From: an uncultured Porphyromonadaceae bacterium
Lineage (GTDB): Bacteria > Bacteroidota > Bacteroidia > Bacteroidales > Muribaculaceae
Length of the DNA stretch: 10,971 bases
NCBI GenBank assembly: GCA_900548705.1
Contig: URLF01000082.1
Location: 1-10,971 of the forward strand
Direction: 5' to 3'
This document shows positions 5,805 through 10,971 of the stretch, in pieces. The translations under genes and the position numbers were made by a program. The first letter of the stretch is position 1; each line of letters begins with the position of its first letter. The notes beneath the pieces are model-generated. The model ran no database searches and had not been told where the DNA came from. It saw only the letters and a list, made by a program, of their open reading frames with translations.

Positions 5805-7172
5805 ATGGCCAAGAAAGAGGAAACACCAAACATGGTGGAGAGCTTTGCCGAGTTTAAGGAACTCAAGAACATCGACAAGACAACCATGATAAGCGTGCTG
5901 GAAGAATCATTCCGCAACGTGCTTGCGAAAATGTTCGGCACCGACGAAAACCTCGATGTCATCATGAACCCTGACAAGGGGGATGTCCAGATCTTCCAGA
6001 ACCTCGAAGTCGTCCCTGACGGGGAGGTCTCAAACCCCAACCTCCAGATTTCTCTCACCGACGCCCGCGCCGACAATGACCCCGAGGTGGAGATAGGTGA
6101 GGAGCATACCAAGGAAATCATCTTCGCCGACTTCGGCCGACGCGCCATCCTCACACTCCGCCAGACCCTCCAGTCAAAGATTCTCGAACTCCAGAAGGAG
6201 GCCATCTACGAGAAGTTCAAAGACCTTGAGGGTGAGCTGGTGACCGGCGAGGTCTACCAGACATGGTCGCGCGAGACCCTGCTGCTCGACGACGAGAAGA
6301 ACGAGCTTCTCCTCCCGAAGAACCAGGCCATCCCCGGCGACTTCTTCCGCAAGGGTGAGACAATCCGCGCGGTCATCGCCAACGTGGACAACAACAACAA
6401 TAACCCCAAGATCACCGTCTCCCGCACGAACGAGAACTTCCTGCGCCGTCTCTTCGAGCTTGAGGTGCCTGAAATCCACGACGGCCTGATCAGCATCCGC
6501 GCCGTGGCCCGCATCCCGGGCGAACGCGCCAAAATCGCGGTGGAGAGCTTCGATGACCGTATCGACCCCGTCGGCGCGTGTGTCGGCGTGAAGGGTTCGC
6601 GTATCCACGGTATTGTCCGCGAGCTGCGCAACGAGAACATAGATGTGATTCCCTTCACCACCAACCCCTCGCTCTTCATCCAGCGTGCCCTCTCCCCCGC
6701 CAAGGTCTCCTCTATCCGTCTCGACGAGGAGGAGAAGAAGGCAGAGGTGTTCCTCAAGCCCGACCAGGTTTCGCTGGCCATCGGAAAGCAGGGGCTCAAC
6801 ATCAAGCTCGCCTCGATGCTCACCGGTTATGTCATCGACGTTTACCGCGACAATGACGAGGTATACGAGGAGGACATCTACCTCGACGAGTTCAAGGATG
6901 AGATTGACGAATGGGTAATCGACGCCCTAAAGGATATGGGTTGTGTGACCGCCAAAAGTGTCCTCAACACCCCCCGCGAGGATCTTGTGCGCCGTGCCGA
7001 CCTCGAAGAAGAGACCGTCGACAATGTCCTTGAGATTCTCAAGGCCGAATTCGAGGATGATTCCGCCGAAACAGCCCCCGAGGCAGCTCCCGCCGAAAAC
7101 CTGGCCGAAGCCGCTGACGCAGCTCAGGCTCAGGAGGAGGCCGACGCCCCCTCCGACGACGAGGAGAAATGA
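5805..7172 (+). CDS. nusA: Transcription termination/antitermination factor NusA
   Basis: A 455-residue NusA, which binds RNA polymerase and modulates pausing, intrinsic and Rho-dependent termination and rRNA antitermination. The N-terminal polymerase-binding domain is about 1-135, with ADFGRRAILTLRQTLQSKI near its end. The S1 domain is about 138-208 (GEVYQTWSRETLLL, then KITVSR). KH1 holds GVKGSR (261-266) in DPVGACVGVKGSRIHGIVRE, and KH2 holds AIGKQGLNIKLA (325-336). A helical region at about 365-415 resembles a helix-hairpin-helix repeat. The last 40 residues are an Ala/Glu/Asp-rich disordered acidic tail. A run of five Asn (196-200) lies in the S1 domain. The order rimP-nusA-infB with 90-bp and 70-bp gaps and no intervening promoter or terminator supports cotranscription. 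NusA may feed back on the leader hairpin upstream of rimP (inference). Confidence 0.96.
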   Translation: MAKKEETPNMVESFAEFKELKNIDKTTMISVLEESFRNVLAKMFGTDENLDVIMNPDKGDVQIFQNLEVVPDGEVSNPNLQISLTDARADNDPEVEIGEEHTKEIIFADFGRRAILTLRQTLQSKILELQKEAIYEKFKDLEGELVTGEVYQTWSRETLLLDDEKNELLLPKNQAIPGDFFRKGETIRAVIANVDNNNNNPKITVSRTNENFLRRLFELEVPEIHDGLISIRAVARIPGERAKIAVESFDDRIDPVGACVGVKGSRIHGIVRELRNENIDVIPFTTNPSLFIQRALSPAKVSSIRLDEEEKKAEVFLKPDQVSLAIGKQGLNIKLASMLTGYVIDVYRDNDEVYEEDIYLDEFKDEIDEWVIDALKDMGCVTAKSVLNTPREDLVRRADLEEETVDNVLEILKAEFEDDSAETAPEAAPAENLAEAADAAQAQEEADAPSDDEEK

Positions 7173-7242
7173 GATTCGGCCCCCTCTGCCCCTCAGGTCA
7201 TCCTCTCCAACACCAACAGATTAGATAATTTAAACCCACTCA

Positions 7243-10230
7243 ATGGCGAGAACTAAGATAAGCAAAGTAGCGAAAGACCTCAACGTGGCCCTCCCCACGG
7301 TGGTGGATTTTCTGCGCGGTAAGAACATCACCATAGACGACAATCCCAACGCCCGTATCGAGGATGATGTCGTCGACCTTTTAGTGAAGGAATTCAAAAA
7401 CGACAAGGACCAGAAGACAAAGTCGGAGCAGTTCTCGTCAGAGAGGATGCAGCAGCGTGAGAAGACAAAGCCTGCCTCCAAGCCCGTTGATGAAATCAAG
7501 CTCTCGTCTGAGATAAACAAGCCGAAAATCCTCGGCAAAATCGAACTCGACAAGCACGGCAACCCTGTAAGGCATGCCGCGCCTGCCGTCCAGGAGGAGA
7601 CAAAGGCCCCGGCAGCTGAGGAGACCCCTGTTGCCAAAGCTCCGGAGAAGGAGGTTGTGGCCGCTCCCGAAGCCCCCAAGGCTGTGGAAGAGGTGAAACC
7701 GGCTCCCCAGCCCAAGGTTGAGGCTCCGGCCCCTGCAAAGGTTGAGGAGACCCCTGCCGTGGCTCCCGCTCCCAAAGCCCCACAACAGCCCTCCAAACCA
7801 ATTGAAAAGAAAGAGGAACCTGCAATGAAGCAATCCCCCGCTCCCGCCGCGCAGGAGAAGAAACCCGCGCAGGAGAAGAAAGTGGCTGAGGCCCCCGCAA
7901 CCGCTGCCCCCAAGGCGGCTGACACCCCTGTGTCAACCTCTCCGGCCCAGTCTGAACCCAAAGAAGAAAAGGAGGAAATCTTCACCGTAGGACTTCCCCA
8001 GAACCGCCCGACCATCAACGTGGTCGGCAAAATCGACCTGTCGGCCATCAACCAGTCTACACGTCCCCGCAAGAAAAGCAAGGAGGAGCGCCGCAACGAG
8101 CGCATCGCCAAGCAGCAGGGCGCGCAGGGTGGCGGCGCAGGTGCTGACGGCGACCGCAAGAAGCGCAAGCGTATCGGCACCAAGGAGAAAATCGACATCG
8201 AGAAGCAGGGCAACCAGCCCGGCGGAAACAATGGCGGAGGCGGAGGCGGCCGTGGCCGTGGCTCCCGCCGCAACGAACGTGGCGGCAAGTCGGGAAGCCC
8301 CAAGCGTGGTCCCCACACCGAAGTCAACGAGGAAGATGTGCAGAAGCAGGTAAAGGAGGTGCTTGCCCGCCTTACCGCCAAGGACAAGGGTCAGAAGAAG
8401 GGTGTGAAGTGGCGTAAGGAGAAGCGCGAGGCAATCGCCGAACGTGATGCCGCCGCCGCAGCAGCTGCAGCAGCGGAGTCACAGACCCTGAAGCTCACCG
8501 AGTTCGTTACCGCCAATGACCTCGCGTCGATGATGGATGTGCCCATCAACAAGGTAATCGGCACATGTATGAACCTCGGCGTGATGGTTTCCATCAATCA
8601 GCGTCTCGATGCCGAGACCATCAACATCGTGGCCGAGGAGTTCGGCTTCAAGACCGAATTCGTGTCAGCCGAGGTGGTTGAGGCCATCTCCCAGGAGGAG
8701 GACAACGAAGAGGATCTCGTGGCCCGTCCCCCGATTGTGACCGTCATGGGTCATGTCGACCACGGTAAGACCTCTCTGCTCGACTATATCCGCAAAGCCA
8801 ACGTTATCGCCGGTGAGGCCGGAGGTATCACCCAGCATATCGGCGCATACAATGTCAAGCTTGCCGACGGCCGTCATATCACATTCCTCGATACCCCGGG
8901 TCATGAGGCGTTCACCGCCATGCGTGCCCGTGGTGCGAAGGTCACCGACCTCTGTATCATCATTGTCGCCGCCGATGACGACGTCATGCCCCAGACAGTC
9001 GAGGCTATCAACCACGCCTCTGCCGCCGGTGTGCCTATCGTCTTTGCCATCAACAAGATAGATAAACCCGCCGCCAATCCCGACAAAATCAAGGAGGAGC
9101 TGGCCGGTATGAACTACCTCGTCGAGGAATGGGGTGGAAAATACCAGAGCCAGGATATCTCCGCCAAGAAGGGTCTCGGCGTTGAGGAACTGCTTGAGAA
9201 GGTGCTTCTCGAAGCCGAGATGCTCGACCTTAAGGCCAATCCTGACCGCAACGCGACCGGTTCGATTATCGAGTCTTCGCTCGACAAGGGCCGCGGATAT
9301 GTGGCTACCGTGCTGGTTCAGAACGGTACCCTCCGTGTCGGCGACATCATCCTCGCCGGTACCCACTTCGGTAAGGTGAAGGCGATGTTCAACGAGCGAA
9401 ACCAGCGCATCAAGGAGGCCGGTCCCGCCGAGCCCGCGTTGATTCTCGGTCTGAACGGCGCTCCCACCGCCGGTGACACATTCACCGTTTTGGACTCCGA
9501 GCAGGAGGCCCGCGAAATCGCCACCAAACGCCAGCAGCTCCAGCGTGAGCTTTCGACCCGCACCTCCAAGCGACTCACCCTCGACGAGGTTGCCCGTCGC
9601 CAGGCTCTCGGTTCGTTCCAGGAACTCAATGTCATTGTCAAGGGTGACGTTGACGGCTCTATCGAGGCCCTCAGCGACTCCCTTATCAAGCTCTCCACTC
9701 CCGAAATCCAGGTCAATGTCATCCACAAGGCTGTCGGCGAGATTTCCGAGAGCGATGTCTCCCTGGCTGCCGCTTCCGAAGCCATCATCATCGGTTTCCA
9801 GGTGCGTCCCTCACAGGCCGCCCGTCGCGAGGCCGAGCGTGAAGGTGTCGAGATTCGTCTCTACTCGGTCATCTATCAGGCGATCGAGGAGGTCAAGGAC
9901 GCTATGGCAGGTATGCTTGCTCCCGAACTGAAAGAGGAAATCACCGGTACCGCCGAGGTGCTGGAGACTTACAAGATTTCCAAGGTCGGCACCATCGCCG
10001 GAGCGATTGTCCGCGAAGGAAAAATCAAGCGCACCAACAAAGTGCGTGTCATCCGCGACGGTATCGTGCGCTACACCGGTGCCCTCGGTTCGCTCAAGCG
10101 CTTCAAAGATGACGCCAAGGAGGTTGTGGCAGGTCTTGAATGCGGTCTTTCCATCCAGGGCTACAACGACGTGCAGGCAGGAGACATCATCGAGGGCTTC
10201 GAGGAAATCGAAGTGGCCCGCGCACTCTGA
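7243..10230 (+). CDS. infB: Translation initiation factor IF-2
   Basis: A 995-residue IF2, the GTPase that places fMet-tRNA on the 30S subunit and promotes 50S joining. Residues 1-55 form an N-terminal IF2N-type helical domain (TKISKVAKDLNVALPTVVDF). Residues 60-400 are a long low-complexity linker rich in Ala, Pro, Lys and Glu, with a Gly/Arg patch at 327-348 and nine alanines at 403-411. A second IF2N module covers about 416-480. The G domain is intact: G1 GHVDHGKT (503-510), G2 GGITQH (527-532), G3 DTPGHE (550-555), G4 NKID (604-607) and G5 SAK (640-642). Domains II, III and the tRNA-binding C2 domain follow to the end, closing with ECGLSIQGYNDVQAGDIIEG. The length suits Bacteroidetes IF2, which carries long N-terminal extensions. 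Third gene of the operon; folK begins 35 bp downstream. Confidence 0.97.
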   Translation: MARTKISKVAKDLNVALPTVVDFLRGKNITIDDNPNARIEDDVVDLLVKEFKNDKDQKTKSEQFSSERMQQREKTKPASKPVDEIKLSSEINKPKILGKIELDKHGNPVRHAAPAVQEETKAPAAEETPVAKAPEKEVVAAPEAPKAVEEVKPAPQPKVEAPAPAKVEETPAVAPAPKAPQQPSKPIEKKEEPAMKQSPAPAAQEKKPAQEKKVAEAPATAAPKAADTPVSTSPAQSEPKEEKEEIFTVGLPQNRPTINVVGKIDLSAINQSTRPRKKSKEERRNERIAKQQGAQGGGAGADGDRKKRKRIGTKEKIDIEKQGNQPGGNNGGGGGGRGRGSRRNERGGKSGSPKRGPHTEVNEEDVQKQVKEVLARLTAKDKGQKKGVKWRKEKREAIAERDAAAAAAAAAESQTLKLTEFVTANDLASMMDVPINKVIGTCMNLGVMVSINQRLDAETINIVAEEFGFKTEFVSAEVVEAISQEEDNEEDLVARPPIVTVMGHVDHGKTSLLDYIRKANVIAGEAGGITQHIGAYNVKLADGRHITFLDTPGHEAFTAMRARGAKVTDLCIIIVAADDDVMPQTVEAINHASAAGVPIVFAINKIDKPAANPDKIKEELAGMNYLVEEWGGKYQSQDISAKKGLGVEELLEKVLLEAEMLDLKANPDRNATGSIIESSLDKGRGYVATVLVQNGTLRVGDIILAGTHFGKVKAMFNERNQRIKEAGPAEPALILGLNGAPTAGDTFTVLDSEQEAREIATKRQQLQRELSTRTSKRLTLDEVARRQALGSFQELNVIVKGDVDGSIEALSDSLIKLSTPEIQVNVIHKAVGEISESDVSLAAASEAIIIGFQVRPSQAARREAEREGVEIRLYSVIYQAIEEVKDAMAGMLAPELKEEITGTAEVLETYKISKVGTIAGAIVREGKIKRTNKVRVIRDGIVRYTGALGSLKRFKDDAKEVVAGLECGLSIQGYNDVQAGDIIEGFEEIEVARAL

Positions 10231-10265
10231 CGCAGTAACGGCGGAATCCCCGCTGCCAACTGAAT

Positions 10266-10748
10266 ATGCTTGCCCATATCAACATAGGCTCAAATATCGG
10301 CGACAGCCGCTCGGCAATCGAGCGGGCTGTCGCCGCTGTTTTCGCGCTTTCCCGAGGGATTACGCGCCGCTCGTCGCTTGTCGAGAGTGAGCCATGGGGC
10401 TTCGAATCCCCTCACAGGTTTCTCAATGTCGGGGTGGAGATAGAGACCCGGCTTTCCCCCGAAGAACTGTTGATGGAGCTGCAGGGTATCGAAAAGGGAA
10501 TCTGTGACGACTCCCATCGCAACCCTGACGGTAGTTACCGCGACCGCATCATCGACATTGACCTCATCTTCATGGCCCGACGCGACGACACTCCCGAGGG
10601 ATTGGAAACTGTCGTCAATGATTCCCCCTCGCTCACATTGCCCCATCCCCGCGCGTTGGAACGCCCCTTCGTGGTCGCTCCCATCCAGGAACTGCATCCC
10701 TCTCTCCAACATCCGGAATCTCTCTTTTTGAATCGCCCGTTAGCCTGA
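10266..10748 (+). CDS. folK: 2-amino-4-hydroxy-6-hydroxymethyldihydropteridine pyrophosphokinase (HPPK)
   Basis: A 160-residue HPPK, which transfers pyrophosphate from ATP to 6-hydroxymethyl-7,8-dihydropterin in folate synthesis. It opens with INIGSNIGD (5-13), has the substrate segment SEPWGF (41-46) and FLNVGVEIET (52-61), and carries the signature YRDRIIDIDLIF (91-102) with the two magnesium-binding aspartates Asp97 and Asp99. LPHPRALERPFVVAPI (125-140) is the conserved C-terminal block. The length is normal and all key residues are present. ATG 10266 is the first start in frame and places the conserved motif near the N-terminus as expected. It starts 35 bp after infB with no terminator with a T run between them, so read-through from the operon is likely. 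The link of folK to infB is not a general rule across bacteria. Confidence 0.93.
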   Translation: MLAHINIGSNIGDSRSAIERAVAAVFALSRGITRRSSLVESEPWGFESPHRFLNVGVEIETRLSPEELLMELQGIEKGICDDSHRNPDGSYRDRIIDIDLIFMARRDDTPEGLETVVNDSPSLTLPHPRALERPFVVAPIQELHPSLQHPESLFLNRPLA

Positions 10749-10771
10749 AAACGGCCCGGCGGAATAAATGT

Positions 10772-10797
10772 GCCAATGGTCGAGATTTATCATTGGC
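10772..10797. repeat. Inverted repeat after folK
   Basis: GCCAATGGT (10772-10780) pairs with ATCATTGGC (10789-10797) in a 9-bp stem with one G-U pair and an 8-nt loop (CGAGATTT). No T run follows on the + strand (CGGATTGCAGACTT), so it is a poor intrinsic terminator. Its place 23 bp after the folK stop would suit mRNA 3'-end protection or factor-assisted termination. It has no neighbouring copy in the window. Confidence 0.5.
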
Positions 10798-10816
10798 CGG
10801 ATTGCAGACTTGCCGA

Positions 10817-10914
10817 TTTAATTCCAGAATTACCAATTGAATTATAGAGTTTGGGTTGAGTTATAGGCGTGTCGATTGAATTACAGAATCGTGGCTGAAT
10901 TATGGAATTATAGA
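10817..10914. repeat. Degenerate ~20-bp tandem repeat, about five copies
   Basis: Five units start at 10817, 10837, 10856, 10876 and 10895, so the period is 19-20 bp. Each begins with a variant of TTGAATTAYAG: TTTAATTCCAG, TTGAATTATAG, TTGAGTTATAG, TTGAATTACAG and CTGAATTATGG. The second half of each unit varies more. The last unit runs into further GAATTATA copies at 10905-10919. The block is AT-rich against a GC-rich neighbourhood and holds no credible gene. Confidence 0.65.
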
Positions 10915-10971
10915 ATTATATTACTGTCCGCTAAACTTTATAGAGCAGCATAAAAATTAGGGCTGATTCCA

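Larger units (their letters stand above)
10749..10971. other. AT-rich intergenic tail at the right edge
   Basis: No supported coding sequence, promoter or RNA gene. It holds an inverted repeat (10772-10797), the tandem repeats (10817-10914) and a final 50 bp beginning ACTGTCCGCTAAAC (10923) that might be the end of an insertion sequence. The TAAACTTTA there is close to, but not, a -7 element. Confidence 0.6.

Noticed and set aside
7560..7960. Repeat-like Ala/Pro/Lys codons in infB as a DNA repeat element
   Set aside because: There is no fixed unit or period; it is low-complexity protein coding typical of the IF2 linker.
7230..8387. Long minus-strand open frame (385 codons) opposite the IF2 linker
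   Set aside because: Its Ser/Ala/Phe-rich translation mirrors the Ala/Pro/Lys low-complexity coding on the + strand; no promoter or family features.
8665..9726. Minus-strand open frame (353 codons) opposite the IF2 GTPase domain
   Set aside because: Antisense to highly conserved codons; its openness follows from codon bias of infB.
1..10971. CRISPR array, prophage, defence or toxin-antitoxin genes
   Set aside because: No regular direct repeats with unique spacers, and every sizeable + strand gene fits a housekeeping, metabolic, lipoprotein or channel assignment.

Overview
The window looks like a housekeeping stretch of a Bacteroidales chromosome, possibly Muribaculaceae-like because it is GC-rich (rank below order is inference). 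Three promoters match the Bacteroidetes primary sigma consensus, TTTG or TTG, about 20 nt, then TAnnTTTG. Starts mostly lack Shine-Dalgarno sequences, and the RecO, RimP, NusA, IF2 and YciO-type proteins read like Bacteroidetes versions. All protein genes lie on the + strand; the only minus-strand gene is a tRNA cut by the left edge.

Layout. (1) 1-200: the 5' third of a tRNA, probably tRNA-Glu, with a consensus promoter on the minus strand, back to back with a weaker promoter for recO. (2) 201-941: recO, DNA repair, GTG start. (3) 990-4305: a probable five-gene transcription unit from a perfect promoter to a strong intrinsic terminator: two small lipoproteins, a SUI1/YciH-type initiation-factor-like protein, a YciO/Sua5/YrdC-family protein and a YqhD-type iron-containing alcohol dehydrogenase. 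(4) 4342-5163: a six-helix, K+-channel-like membrane protein with a non-canonical pore signature. (5) 5137-10748: the conserved rimP-nusA-infB transcription/translation operon, probably with folK at its end. Its promoter overlaps the channel gene's stop codon, and a terminator-like hairpin lies between promoter and rimP. (6) 10749-10971: an AT-rich intergenic tail with a 9-bp inverted repeat and about five degenerate copies of a ~20-bp tandem repeat, ending in sequence that might be an insertion-sequence end (weak).

How the genes work together: RimP matures the 30S subunit, NusA controls elongation and termination, and IF2 places initiator tRNA, so region 5 couples transcription to translation. 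The leader hairpin suggests attenuation, plausibly autoregulated by NusA. The upstream unit adds two more proteins of translation-related families (SUI1 and YrdC/Sua5) beside envelope lipoproteins and a reductase, with no obvious shared pathway.

I see no defence system, CRISPR array, prophage or complete mobile element. The points most worth following are the rimP leader hairpin, the altered pore filter, the mixed five-gene unit and the tandem repeats at the right edge.
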